Source: Kiritimatiellia bacterium (GTDB lineage: Bacteria; Verrucomicrobiota; Kiritimatiellia; RFP12; UBA1067). From it: a DNA stretch of 64,000 nucleotides. Location: NCBI GenBank assembly GCA_017405115.1, contig JAFRBA010000228.1:5282-69281 (forward strand). The letters run 5' to 3'. Under the pieces are notes generated by a model. The model did no database searches. It saw only the letters and a program-made list of their open reading frames with translations, and was not told where the DNA came from. Of this stretch, positions 16,081 to 25,268 are shown one piece after another. The position numbers and the translations under genes were made by a program. Each line of letters starts with the position of its first letter. Position 1 is the first letter of the stretch.

Positions 16081-19078
16081 CCGGCTTCGTGTAGCCGAGG
16101 TCGACAAGCCGCCGCCTCGCCGCGCCCCACGCAGGAACCCTCCCCCAGCCTATCTCATGCGTCAGGCAGAGGCCGGTGCCGCATCGCTCAAGGCGCTGAA
16201 GCTTCGCGCTCTTCCGGTCCTTCGTCGCGAAATACCCCATGACGGCAACCTTGTTGCCGTGCTGGCGACCTATCGTCTCCGCCTGTATCCGCGCACGGCT
16301 GTAGCGCTCGTGCAGAGGCTTGTCGCCGTCGACGTCCTCCCAGTCGTAGTTCACGCCCGCGAAAGAAAGTATGGGCGACAGCGCCGTGTTCGTCATGTGC
16401 ACCCAGTTGCGGCGGCATTCAAACCCGAGCTCGGACTGCAGCGCGGCGCCGCGGCGGACCAGTGCGCGCATGTTGAAGATTCCGCACCCCGGCTGCGTCT
16501 CGCCGGACGGCGTCACGTATGCCTCCGTCCCGACCAGGTCCGTGTTGGGCTGGCAGTAGACGCAATCCCAGTACAGATAGTCGCAGGCCTTGGTGGAAAG
16601 CATCTTCTCGTACCAGAACGCCGCGTAGTCGCGGAACGACGCGCACGGGTCGAGCCCATAGCTGCTCGTGTCCGAGAACGCGTATGGCCGGGCCGCGAAC
16701 GCGCTGCGCTCCCATTCGTCGCAGAACGTACTGCCTTCGGCGCTGCCGAGATGAACGCCGCGTCCGTTCGTGTAGAAGACGAGCCGCTTGTCTTGGCTCT
16801 TCGCGCGTTGTGCCGATTCGCGCATCGCGATTGCGAAGTTGACGGCGTAGTTCTTTCGCACTCTCTCCGCGCCGGCGCCAGTCGCACCGGACATCGCGAC
16901 GCAACGCTCCACGGCGTTCGACATGTACGCCTTGTCCTGCCTGCCGGTCCGCCGCGCCTCGCCCATCTTGCGGAAGAACTCGTCCGTCCCGTCGAAGGGC
17001 TTCACGGAGTCGCATCCCTGATATGCGCCCCAGCTCTTGCAGGAGCCGATAAGCGTGCCTATGCCGATGCCGCGCCAGCCGTCTTCCATCGGCTTCGTGG
17101 GCGTGGCCTGCATCCCGAGGTGGATCGTGCGCGGGGCCGTCAGGACGGCTTTCCTCTGGATGATGTTCAGCTTCAGCACGACGGTGCCGTCCTCCTCACG
17201 CCATATCTCCTGGCAAGACGGACCGCCGTCGACGGTCTCCCAGCCCCTGTCGCTCTCCCCGAAGATGGCGATTCCCCGAAGCGGTCCGCCTATCCACACA
17301 TACGGAAGGTAGTCGCCTATGTAGCCGCGCGTGCGCAGCATCCGCGACGCCCACACGAGGCCGGTCTCCTGCGGAATCTCGCCGGCGGTATTGCCCCTCA
17401 GCCCGAACGCACAGGCATGCATCAGCTTTGCGCGCTCGGCGCAAACCGGTATCTCGATCGAAAGAGAGTCGTATTCGCCAGCCGGCATCGTGAGGAACAG
17501 CTCGCAGCATCCGTCGCAGTCCCACTTCTGCTCCACAGACACCCTCCCCGAATCCCCCACGAGCCGCATGGGACGCGCCAGAAGCGGCTTGCCCGCCGCG
17601 ACGACCTGCTTCCACATGCCGCTCCTGCCGTCGATCGTGTGTTCGCGCAGCACGACCGACACAACCTCCTCGCCGGCGTTCGCGCCAGGCCTTCTCGCAA
17701 CGGGCGTGAACGGCGCAGGGACTGTCGCGGCAGAGCCTCCCTTGTAGCCCTCCCACCCGAATACGTCGCGGCGGAACGCGTACTCGTCCGCCTTCTCTCC
17801 GGGAACGGACGCGAGAAGCCTGTATTCGCCATTTCCGGACCTTTGCGTTGCGGCCTTGAGGTCTGGGACGTTCCATATCGTCTCGGCGAGGTTGTTCGTC
17901 CCGACGACAACCTTCATCTTCGCGAGCTCCGTCCCGGCTGAGTCGACGAGCGAGAAAAACACGGCCTCGGGCCGATTCTCGAAGCGCGACACGTCGGCCC
18001 TAAGGCGCATCTTGTCGTACGAGGGATAGTACGCGAACTTGACGCGCAGCTTCCTGCCGGCGTCGGCCGAGAACACCCACTCTGGCGCTGGCGCGTTCGG
18101 ACGCCAGTTTATCCGCCGAAAGGCGAAGCATCGCCCGTCCTCGGCGTCGCGGACTTCAGACATCATGTCGACAAGCTCATCGCCGATGATCGGCCCGTCC
18201 ACAGGAATCACCCGCTCTTCGCCGGGGGCGAGCGGAACCGTATCGTCAATGCCCCCAGGCTGCGAGTCGGACGGACGCCCCTGAACCTTGACGGCAAGCT
18301 TCAGCTCCTTGTCCGTCGGATTGGCGAGTCTCAGGGTCGTCCGCCACCTGCCTCTGTCGCTCGCGCCTTCAAGCAGCTCGACAGCGGGCGCATTGTCGTC
18401 GAACACCAGCGGAATCGTGCGCTGAGCCGTGAAATACGTGTTCTCCTTCGGACGGGCCGAGGACTGGTACCCGCTCTTGCTGCCGACGTTGAAGAACGTG
18501 TGGCAGAGCCGGATGGAATGGTTCTCGGGCGGAGCACCCCCGAAGCCGATGTCCGAAAACGCGATCGACATCTCGAACGTCCACAGGTTCGTCGTCACGA
18601 CGGACTTTGCAACCATCGACGGCGCAGTCCACCTCGTGCGCTTCCCGCCGGAGAACGCCAGGGACCTCTTTTCGCCGCTGGAATTGACGATCAGGTGCTT
18701 GAAGTCAGGCTCCTCCGTCGTCCTGTCGCCGACGAAGACGAATTCGAAGTTGTCGTCCGAGGTGACGCCCCAGCTTCTGGTGCGCTCCGACTTCGGCACG
18801 CCGACCCCTGCCGGCCCGACGGGACGCTCTGCGGCGATGAAGAGCCTGTCTCCTGTGCGCCCGATCTTGTACGACACGGGAACGGGGCCGGCGGTGTCGC
18901 CCGGATACGTGCAGAACCCGAACCCTCCGACGCAGTCGCGCCATTCGTCGGCGCCGACGACACCGTCCACGACTGGCGTGGCGCGCATCTTCGGCAGACG
19001 GTATTCGACGGGCTCTGGCGCAGCCGCAGCCACGACCACAGACATGGCGGCAAGCGCCGCCGCAGCCATTGCTCTCAT
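15794..19078 (-). CDS. Giant exported glycosidase-like protein with CBM9-like domain, paralogue A
   Basis: The longest paralogue (1094 residues). After a signal peptide (MRAMAAAALAAMSVVVAAAA) comes a CBM9-like sugar-binding domain, about 20-210. It shows the typical VVDGVVGADEW opening, a strand with WTFEMSIAFSDIGF and a NVGSKSGY region. A beta-sandwich and the shared barrel region follow, with FGESDRGW, ATPTKPMEDGWRG, TFCDEW (about 788) and YLYWDC (about 836). The start at 19078 follows AAAGGAGC by 8 bases; an upstream in-frame ATG at 19096 overlaps this ribosome site and is less likely. It lies 19 bases after the surface repeat gene. Catalysis is inferred only from fold-like motifs. Confidence 0.72.
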   Translation of the reverse strand: MRAMAAAALAAMSVVVAAAAPEPVEYRLPKMRATPVVDGVVGADEWRDCVGGFGFCTYPGDTAGPVPVSYKIGRTGDRLFIAAERPVGPAGVGVPKSERTRSWGVTSDDNFEFVFVGDRTTEEPDFKHLIVNSSGEKRSLAFSGGKRTRWTAPSMVAKSVVTTNLWTFEMSIAFSDIGFGGAPPENHSIRLCHTFFNVGSKSGYQSSARPKENTYFTAQRTIPLVFDDNAPAVELLEGASDRGRWRTTLRLANPTDKELKLAVKVQGRPSDSQPGGIDDTVPLAPGEERVIPVDGPIIGDELVDMMSEVRDAEDGRCFAFRRINWRPNAPAPEWVFSADAGRKLRVKFAYYPSYDKMRLRADVSRFENRPEAVFFSLVDSAGTELAKMKVVVGTNNLAETIWNVPDLKAATQRSGNGEYRLLASVPGEKADEYAFRRDVFGWEGYKGGSAATVPAPFTPVARRPGANAGEEVVSVVLREHTIDGRSGMWKQVVAAGKPLLARPMRLVGDSGRVSVEQKWDCDGCCELFLTMPAGEYDSLSIEIPVCAERAKLMHACAFGLRGNTAGEIPQETGLVWASRMLRTRGYIGDYLPYVWIGGPLRGIAIFGESDRGWETVDGGPSCQEIWREEDGTVVLKLNIIQRKAVLTAPRTIHLGMQATPTKPMEDGWRGIGIGTLIGSCKSWGAYQGCDSVKPFDGTDEFFRKMGEARRTGRQDKAYMSNAVERCVAMSGATGAGAERVRKNYAVNFAIAMRESAQRAKSQDKRLVFYTNGRGVHLGSAEGSTFCDEWERSAFAARPYAFSDTSSYGLDPCASFRDYAAFWYEKMLSTKACDYLYWDCVYCQPNTDLVGTEAYVTPSGETQPGCGIFNMRALVRRGAALQSELGFECRRNWVHMTNTALSPILSFAGVNYDWEDVDGDKPLHERYSRARIQAETIGRQHGNKVAVMGYFATKDRKSAKLQRLERCGTGLCLTHEIGWGRVPAWGAARRRLVDLGYTKPDAKVWNYWDEDVPFPVAITGGETSALAFSHGGRVVVVVSDWSGGAEYSIAPDAKTLGLKAGFRARNLETGEEIPVADGAAKVTLGKYDFAMVVFE

Positions 19079-19097
19079 GGTTCTTGCTCCTTTCAAA

Positions 19098-22000
19098 TCA
19101 GCGGAGTATTATCGACATCCCGAGGGGGATCACCTTCAGCACAAGCGCGTCCCCTGACTGTCGAAGGAAGTACCTCCGCCGCGGATTCATCGCACCTGTA
19201 AACGTAACGTCCAGTACGTTCGCGTTCGCGATCTTGTCCGCCGAGAAGACGACATACTCGCCCGGCCCCAGCCTTGCGATGCCGTCCGGGAACGCCACCG
19301 ACACCGCGTCGTTCGCGAACTCGACCGTCCCAGCGACCGTCAGGCAGTCGATCTCGCCGGGAACGACGAGAGACGTCACGCCGGAGATCGCGCCCGCGGA
19401 GATCGTGCCCGAGCCTTCAAGCGCGGAGGCCGAGACACACGCCTCGCCGCCGAGGTCGAGCGCCGCGCCTGAAGCCACGGCAAGCGAATCAAACGACGCG
19501 TCCAGCGGACGCTCCGGATTCGCCCCCAGGCCCCACTTCCACATAAGGTACTTAAGCAGGTATTCGCGGCGCTCCGCCGAAAGCTCCGCCGAGAACGCGA
19601 TCTGCTCGGAGATGCGAGAGCCACCGGCACGAGACGTGCGGTCCTGCGACATGGAAGTCGCGGAAGAATCGCCCGTCGGCGCGAACGATATGAGGTGGAA
19701 GCCGCTGGGCAGCCTGTACGTATACGCCTGTTCTTCGCCGTCGACCGCGATGTATCCGTTGCGGACAACGGCATTCGCAGAGTCGGCAAGAAGCGCACCG
19801 CCGTTGCTGCTGTACGCCCGAAGGTAGTCGTAGGCGTGATTCGTGGAACCGCGCCCGCCGACGATCATGCCGCCCTTCGCAGAGTCCGCGTCGGAGAACA
19901 CTGTGTGTATTTCGCGCACAGAGGTGAACGCCTCGCTGAACTGCATGCCCGCGCCCGCGCTGTAGGACACATCGCCGAAGTCAACGGTCGGGCGGCGGAC
20001 GCCGTCAGGCATCGCCGGTACATTGTACGTCGGGTCTCTGGTCTGCGGCCTGCCGGGCAGCTCGTAGCCGGACGCCGTGGATGTTATGACCTCGGACGCC
20101 GAGAGCGAAGAGTGGGCGAACACGCCATTGCGGCGGACGTCCAGCCAGTGCGTAACGTTTGTCGTGACCGTCCCGTTCCCGTTGGCAACCTCGACGAACG
20201 TGAGCGCGCCCGTGTCGGATGCGTCGAAGTGGAACAGCGCGTCACTGTCGTCGATGCCGACCGGAACCGGATAGGAAAGCGAACCCGCCTCGACGGAAAT
20301 GGACGCGACGCTGTTCAGGTCCGCGATGGACGCCAGCGAAACCGCACCTTCGCCGCGCTTCACCACCGCGCCGCTCCCGCCAGACACCTTCAGCCCGTTC
20401 ACGTCGGAGTCGGAGTCAACGACGACATCAGCGCCGTCGGCGAACGAAAGCGGATGGGACGACACACCGTCGCCCGCGCCGATAGTGCCGGGCAGCTCCT
20501 TTCCGAGCCACTTCTTCATGAGATAGGCCGTGGTCGCACGGCGCTCATCCGGAGTCAGACGGCGGTCGTAGAGAATGAACTCGCCTATCCGGAGATCGCC
20601 GGGGAAGTTCCCCGAAGCCAATCGGTCCTTCGCAAGCACGTCGGCCTTCGCCTTCGATCTGGACGAGAACGAGACGACGTGGAAGGACGTGTCGTTGAGG
20701 GCGCTGTACGTCTGCCACGGATCGGCCGCCATGCCGTCTATCGTCCAGAGCCCGGCCGTCACGTCGGAGGTGCCGTATGTGCGGTCAAGAAGGCGCCCAG
20801 ACACGGCCCGGTAGAAATCCAGGTCGGACGACCCGAAGATGTTGCATGTGGAACTGGACGAATTGAACCTGAACGCGATGAACCCCTCGCATGCGTTCGC
20901 GCTCCCGTGCGGCTGCAGCCACATGAACGACGCCTTGCCGCCCGAGACGTTTCTGCCGAAGTCAACTGCGCGGTGCCCGTTGGCGGCGCCATCCACGACC
21001 GTCGGAAAGTTCGTGGGATACGAGGAGTAGACGTTCGTCTGCGGCGTCTCGGCGTAGACTTCGTGCCCCGCGCCCCGGCAGTCGTTCCACCGCGTCACAT
21101 AGTACTTATCGGGATCGAGATGGGCGTAGTCTAGCTGCTGCGTCACGACGGACGACTGCGCCTCCGCGTCAAGCCAGACGTACGCGCCGTCAGCCGGGGC
21201 GGAGGAATCGACGGTGCGCTGCTCGCGAATCTTAACCTGCCCGCCCTGCACCTCGATTGTGGCCGTCGCCGGCTGCACATCGCCGACGGAAAGAACGCCT
21301 CCGCCCTTCTTGACGAACTTTCCGTTCGCCGCCGTCACAGTTCCGATTCGCGCCGTGTGCCCCTCTGGCACCGAGATCGCCGCGGCAGCCGACGACTGCC
21401 CAAGCACCGCCGCGCCGAAGTCCTCGCGCTCCGCCCCCTTGAGCCATTTCGCCATCAGATAGTCGGTCACGGCCTTGCGCTGCACGTCAGTGAGATGGTT
21501 GGTGTATATGAGGATTTCGCCGATGCGGCAGTTGCCGGTCTCGCTGGCGATGCGCGCACGGCTTCCGATCATGTGTATCTTTGCGGCCGCGTCAGACCCG
21601 TCCGAGATGGACATGCCCATCACGTGGAAATTCGTCATGGAGGTTCCGTACGGATTTTCGAATATCACGCTGAAGGGAATCTTCTGCCCGTTGACGGTCA
21701 GACAGCCGAACTTCGTATCGTTCGGCGCGTTCTGGCTCAGCGGCGAAGTGGCGCCGCCCGTCAGGAAATACCGCTCGGCGCCGTCGCCGTCGCCGAACAT
21801 CGTGCCGACAGACGATGTGCGGTACTGACCGGCGTAGAACACCTCGCGCACATTCTTGCACACCGGCGAAAGTCGCATGTAGCAGTTCGTCGGGAAGCCC
21901 CCGAGCGCGGTCGAGTCGCCGTATCGGTCGCCGAAGTCAATCACGCGAAGGCCGGTAGGCGAGACTGTGCCGTCGGCGATGTACGGAGAGTCTGAGGTCT

Positions 22001-22835
22001 TCACGATGTTGCCGGCCGTAGACGTGTCGGTCGGCTCGTATGCGTACACCGCGCCGCCGTCAGCGTCGCGCCACTTCGTCACGTGCTCGAAGCCGTCGGC
22101 CTTGGTCACCGTGTCGAATGATTCGCGCTTCGACGCGTCAAGATGCAGCCATGCCCCTGGCACGGGTGCGTCTGCGTCGTTCTCGGTCGCCCGCCCGACT
22201 ATGTTGACGGTGCCGGTCGTCGCATAAAGTATCGCAGAGCTGCCGGGAGTGCGCTCCACGGTGAGCGTTCCGGCCCCGGTGGCATAAAGCGCGCCGTCGC
22301 CGAAAAGAGACTTGACCGTCGCAGACGTCCCCGCCGCCGGAACATCTATCCCCATGCGACCGGTTATGGCGTAGTTCCACAGCGTCGGGCTAAACGCCTC
22401 CGTGGCGTTAAGCTGCACTTCGCACCTTCCCCTGTTGTTGTACGAGGCGATGTATCCCGGAAAGCCCCCCGGGTCGTCGACTGAAAGACGCTGCTTCGGA
22501 TATGCGCCAGTCGCCGTGTTGAGCGAGAACTGAAGCATGTGCATCGAGCCGCCGGAGAGCGCGGCGAGGGACATGGTTGGAATCGTTATGTAGCGGAAGA
22601 CATTCGACTCGCATAGGACCATCGCCGTGTCGCCGGCCACATGCGGATACGTGCCGAGGCTGTTTCCCTCGGAGTCGTACCAGTACTGCGAAGACGTCCA
22701 CGACCACCCCGACCCTGTTTTGTTGTTGGCTATGCCGTCAACCGCATCAGCACGCGTACACGCAAACACGACAATGATGGCAGCTCCAACCGCTCTCGCA
22801 AGGCGGCTTCCGTCAAATGCCAGTTCCTTTGACAT
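19098..22835 (-). CDS. Surface LamG-repeat protein with C-terminal M-x-x-I-x-R tail
   Basis: A 1245-residue secreted protein with a signal segment (AVGAAIIVVFACTRADA, about 16-32). It has three LamG-like repeats, each starting near W-L-x-L-D-A-S or F-H-F-D-A-S and each ending in a helix of type YLMAKWLKG, YLMKKWLGKE or YLMWKWGLG. Between and after them are beta-strand repeats of the autotransporter-associated type (AVVKRGEGAVSLASI). The protein ends VLKVIPLGMSIILR, a tail shared with three other proteins of the window. Start at 22835 follows an AAAGGAAAGG site; a nearer-upstream ATG at 22856 lies before that site. Function is probably carbohydrate binding or display at the cell surface; no catalytic motif is seen. 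Confidence 0.75.
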   Translation of the reverse strand: MSKELAFDGSRLARAVGAAIIVVFACTRADAVDGIANNKTGSGWSWTSSQYWYDSEGNSLGTYPHVAGDTAMVLCESNVFRYITIPTMSLAALSGGSMHMLQFSLNTATGAYPKQRLSVDDPGGFPGYIASYNNRGRCEVQLNATEAFSPTLWNYAITGRMGIDVPAAGTSATVKSLFGDGALYATGAGTLTVERTPGSSAILYATTGTVNIVGRATENDADAPVPGAWLHLDASKRESFDTVTKADGFEHVTKWRDADGGAVYAYEPTDTSTAGNIVKTSDSPYIADGTVSPTGLRVIDFGDRYGDSTALGGFPTNCYMRLSPVCKNVREVFYAGQYRTSSVGTMFGDGDGAERYFLTGGATSPLSQNAPNDTKFGCLTVNGQKIPFSVIFENPYGTSMTNFHVMGMSISDGSDAAAKIHMIGSRARIASETGNCRIGEILIYTNHLTDVQRKAVTDYLMAKWLKGAEREDFGAAVLGQSSAAAAISVPEGHTARIGTVTAANGKFVKKGGGVLSVGDVQPATATIEVQGGQVKIREQRTVDSSAPADGAYVWLDAEAQSSVVTQQLDYAHLDPDKYYVTRWNDCRGAGHEVYAETPQTNVYSSYPTNFPTVVDGAANGHRAVDFGRNVSGGKASFMWLQPHGSANACEGFIAFRFNSSSSTCNIFGSSDLDFYRAVSGRLLDRTYGTSDVTAGLWTIDGMAADPWQTYSALNDTSFHVVSFSSRSKAKADVLAKDRLASGNFPGDLRIGEFILYDRRLTPDERRATTAYLMKKWLGKELPGTIGAGDGVSSHPLSFADGADVVVDSDSDVNGLKVSGGSGAVVKRGEGAVSLASIADLNSVASISVEAGSLSYPVPVGIDDSDALFHFDASDTGALTFVEVANGNGTVTTNVTHWLDVRRNGVFAHSSLSASEVITSTASGYELPGRPQTRDPTYNVPAMPDGVRRPTVDFGDVSYSAGAGMQFSEAFTSVREIHTVFSDADSAKGGMIVGGRGSTNHAYDYLRAYSSNGGALLADSANAVVRNGYIAVDGEEQAYTYRLPSGFHLISFAPTGDSSATSMSQDRTSRAGGSRISEQIAFSAELSAERREYLLKYLMWKWGLGANPERPLDASFDSLAVASGAALDLGGEACVSASALEGSGTISAGAISGVTSLVVPGEIDCLTVAGTVEFANDAVSVAFPDGIARLGPGEYVVFSADKIANANVLDVTFTGAMNPRRRYFLRQSGDALVLKVIPLGMSIILR

Positions 22836-22852
22836 CTTCGACCTTTCCTTTT

Positions 22853-22897
22853 TCACCTGAAGATCAACGTCATTCCGGGTACGCCGACGCGGAGCTT
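22853..22897 (-). pseudogene. In-frame C-terminal tail beyond the TGA
   Basis: After the stop at 22898-22900 the same frame encodes KLRVGVPGMTLIFR and then TGA. It aligns with the ends VLKVIPLGMSIILR and, less closely, LVWFWHRMRIIIR and GRRLEFKGTRGTMLKVR of other repeat proteins here. If the TGA was a CGA (Arg), the ancestral end would read GRKLRVGVPGMTLIFR. Confidence 0.65.
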
Positions 22898-24886
22898 TCA
22901 GCCCCCGATGGAAACGCGATTGTCGACAAGCGAGGCGTCCACACCCGGCTCGCCGGTGAGCGTTGTCGCCGTTGCGAGCGTAAGACCTCTGTTCGTCGGT
23001 TTGTTCCCCATGTTTTCGCCTACGACCGTGACGCCCGAAAGGTCAAGTGCACCATCGACGGCAAGAACCCCGCACGTGCCATCGGACGCGACGCTGCAAC
23101 CGAGCGTTGTCATGTTCAGCGTCGCCGTAGAGTTGATCTTCAGCGTACCAGACTCGTATACGCCAGGCCAAACCGCGCCGGTCACAGTGAGAGTTCCGTT
23201 CGAGACGATGCCATGGCCCACGAGGTTCGCAACTGTGAACGAGTTGCCGCCGAGGTCCAACACTCCGCCACAGAGCTGGAGCGTCGTCGCTGGAAGCGCC
23301 TCGTCGCCGACGACAAGCGTTCCGTTCGAGACGCACGTCGCGCAGAGCCAGTCGTTCGTGCCTGCAAGCGTGAGCTTGCCCGTCCCGGCCTTCGTGAACG
23401 CCGGCAGCGCGGCAAGCTGCGCCGCCGTCGAGGCAACAGGCGCAGACTGCCCCGTGCCCGTACGCGCGGCGAAGGACTGCGCGATGGTCAGGTTCTGCCC
23501 AGTCGTGTCGATTACAATGCCGCCAACGCCGACATATGCCGCAGTGAAGCCCTGCATGAACTCCGCCACCGCCGAGGTGTTCGCAATCATCTTGCCGCCG
23601 TCGAGAATCAGCGTCGCCTTGTCACCCGTGCCGAGCACGTTCGCGTTGCTCACAAGCCTCCGCGCCTTCAACGTACCGTTTGAAAGGAGGCTTACTTTTC
23701 CCGTGCGGCCACCTGCGGACTCTTGCAACGCAATCACCGCCCCGTTGATCGTCACAACGCCTCCGTTAGAAACCTCAAATGTGCCATTGCCGGCGTAACC
23801 GACGGACAGGAGGGACGGGGAGTCTTTTGGCATGGTAAAATTTCCGCCGCGAACGTATAGTCCGCCTTCATTGTTGTATTTCACACCAATCCTGCAATAC
23901 GGGCAGCGTATGTATACATCTCCGCCGTAGACGTAGAGATTACCTTTTGCACCCGCGTCCTGTCCATGGCATCCGCCGATGTTGGCACGATAGCTGTTGG
24001 CCGTCGGTGACTTGTCCAGCGTTCCGCCATACAGATAGTAGTTAAACGTGAAGCCGACGTTGTACCCAAGCGAAAGAGCATCCGTTCCGCCGCCATAGAC
24101 ATCTACCGTGCCGCTGTACTGGTATATGTCGCCTCGACGACCAAGCAGATTCTCGACTTTGAGGCTGGTTTCATTTGTGATGATGACACGTCCGGCCGCC
24201 AAGTATCCAGGGGACAAATTGCCCCCCGAGATTTTCGCGTCGACGCCGTCTAGAAGAAGCGTCCCATAGCTGGACGTTGCAGAGCCATCGCTCCCTCCAG
24301 GTGCGAAATACTTTCCACTACCGAGAGAAGCTGTCAGTTTGCCGCCGACAAACGCGAGATTCGAGCCAGATCTAGTGCCCACGCCTGACGTCGAAGGCAA
24401 GTTGATTGACGTTTCCGCGTTTGAAACTATCAACGACGAGCCCGACGCCGTCAGGTTAAGACCTGTGGTCGTCAGTTTGTTTGTGACGCCGGCATTGGGC
24501 GGCGCAACAATCGTCTTGCCTTCGCGCACCTGAAGGCTGCCGAACGTGTTTGTTCCGTTCAGCACCAGCGTCCCAGCGCCGGTGCGGTTGAACGTGCCGC
24601 TCGTCGCAACGTCGCCGCTATATGTCGCCGTGCCGGATGGCACCTCGTTCGTGAGCGTCAGTGAGCCGAAGTCCACGTCGCCGGAATACGTTCCATCGGC
24701 AACGGAAATCTTGTCGAGGGTGCTCATCGCAGCCCTGGCCTCCTGAAGTGTGCCGAACGGACTCTCGGCAGACCCGTCGCCGCCTTGCCCAGCCCAGTCG
24801 TCGTCGACATAGATGGTGGCCGCCGCGAGCGGCAGAATCGCGCTAGCCGTTAGCGCGGCGAATACAACATGTGCTGGTGTTTTCAT
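22898..24886 (-). CDS. Autotransporter-type beta-repeat surface protein, truncated by TGA
   Basis: A 662-residue exported protein (signal MKTPAHVVFAALTASAILPL). It begins with a parallel beta-helix-like part (TIYVDDDWAGQGGDGSAESP) and continues with autotransporter-associated strand repeats (GAGTLVLNGTNTFGSLQVRE; KAGTGKLTLAGTNDWL). It is the first gene of the long operon, preceded by GGAGGA. The frame ends at a TGA (22900-22898). Reading on in the same frame gives 14 codons that encode the C-terminal tail found on sister proteins, then a second TGA. Either the stop is a recent nonsense change or the extension is sometimes translated. Role: likely surface display or adhesion; no enzyme motif seen. 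Confidence 0.72.
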   Translation of the reverse strand: MKTPAHVVFAALTASAILPLAAATIYVDDDWAGQGGDGSAESPFGTLQEARAAMSTLDKISVADGTYSGDVDFGSLTLTNEVPSGTATYSGDVATSGTFNRTGAGTLVLNGTNTFGSLQVREGKTIVAPPNAGVTNKLTTTGLNLTASGSSLIVSNAETSINLPSTSGVGTRSGSNLAFVGGKLTASLGSGKYFAPGGSDGSATSSYGTLLLDGVDAKISGGNLSPGYLAAGRVIITNETSLKVENLLGRRGDIYQYSGTVDVYGGGTDALSLGYNVGFTFNYYLYGGTLDKSPTANSYRANIGGCHGQDAGAKGNLYVYGGDVYIRCPYCRIGVKYNNEGGLYVRGGNFTMPKDSPSLLSVGYAGNGTFEVSNGGVVTINGAVIALQESAGGRTGKVSLLSNGTLKARRLVSNANVLGTGDKATLILDGGKMIANTSAVAEFMQGFTAAYVGVGGIVIDTTGQNLTIAQSFAARTGTGQSAPVASTAAQLAALPAFTKAGTGKLTLAGTNDWLCATCVSNGTLVVGDEALPATTLQLCGGVLDLGGNSFTVANLVGHGIVSNGTLTVTGAVWPGVYESGTLKINSTATLNMTTLGCSVASDGTCGVLAVDGALDLSGVTVVGENMGNKPTNRGLTLATATTLTGEPGVDASLVDNRVSIGG

Positions 24887-25268
24887 TTGCTGGTTCCTCC
24901 GAGTTCTTGCGCGTTTTCATGCTGTTTTTGGACGCTTTGCCGACATCCATTCACGACGCTTCCGGCGGTGGTTCCAGTCCCGGGTAGAGGACGTAGACGT
25001 GGCGACAGCGACGAATGGCGCCGACAAAACACTTGCGCCTTCAACAACCGTAGGCGGAGCTGTCAATGGAATAGGCATTTGTGCGATTTCTCCATTTTGA
25101 TGTTTTCATTATACCATAACCCGTCCATCACCGCAATGGCCTGGCACGGACAACAAATGGCCCTTTGTTTACAAAATTTGGGAACCGCCAATGCAATGGC
25201 TGTGGGGTGCGAACAAATTCTGTTAGGTTGCTTCAACCACGGGAGGGTGCGTGTCCCCACGCCGCATC
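24887..25268. other. Long leader and control region of the 19-kb operon
   Basis: No gene is seen in these 382 bases. The promoter at 25108-25136 predicts a leader of about 215 nt before the first start codon. Upstream lie an inverted repeat, AACAAATGGCCCTTTGTT (25152-25169), a TTTGT-N2-ACAAA palindrome overlapping it (25164-25175), and GCAATGGC twice, exactly 60 bp apart (25133 and 25193). These are operator candidates. Confidence 0.5.
25108..25136 (-). promoter_or_regulatory. Promoter of the 19-kb surface protein/glycosidase operon
   Basis: Minus strand: TTGCGG (25136-25131), 17-bp spacer, extended -10 TGGTATAAT ending at 25108. It has the same -35 hexamer and spacing as the GH2 promoter. 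Predicted start about 25101. Confidence 0.7.

Noticed and set aside
22898..22900. UGA decoded as an amino acid in this organism
   Set aside because: Many clear genes here end with TGA at the expected family length (rlmB, rnfG, hrpA), several as part of ATGA overlaps.
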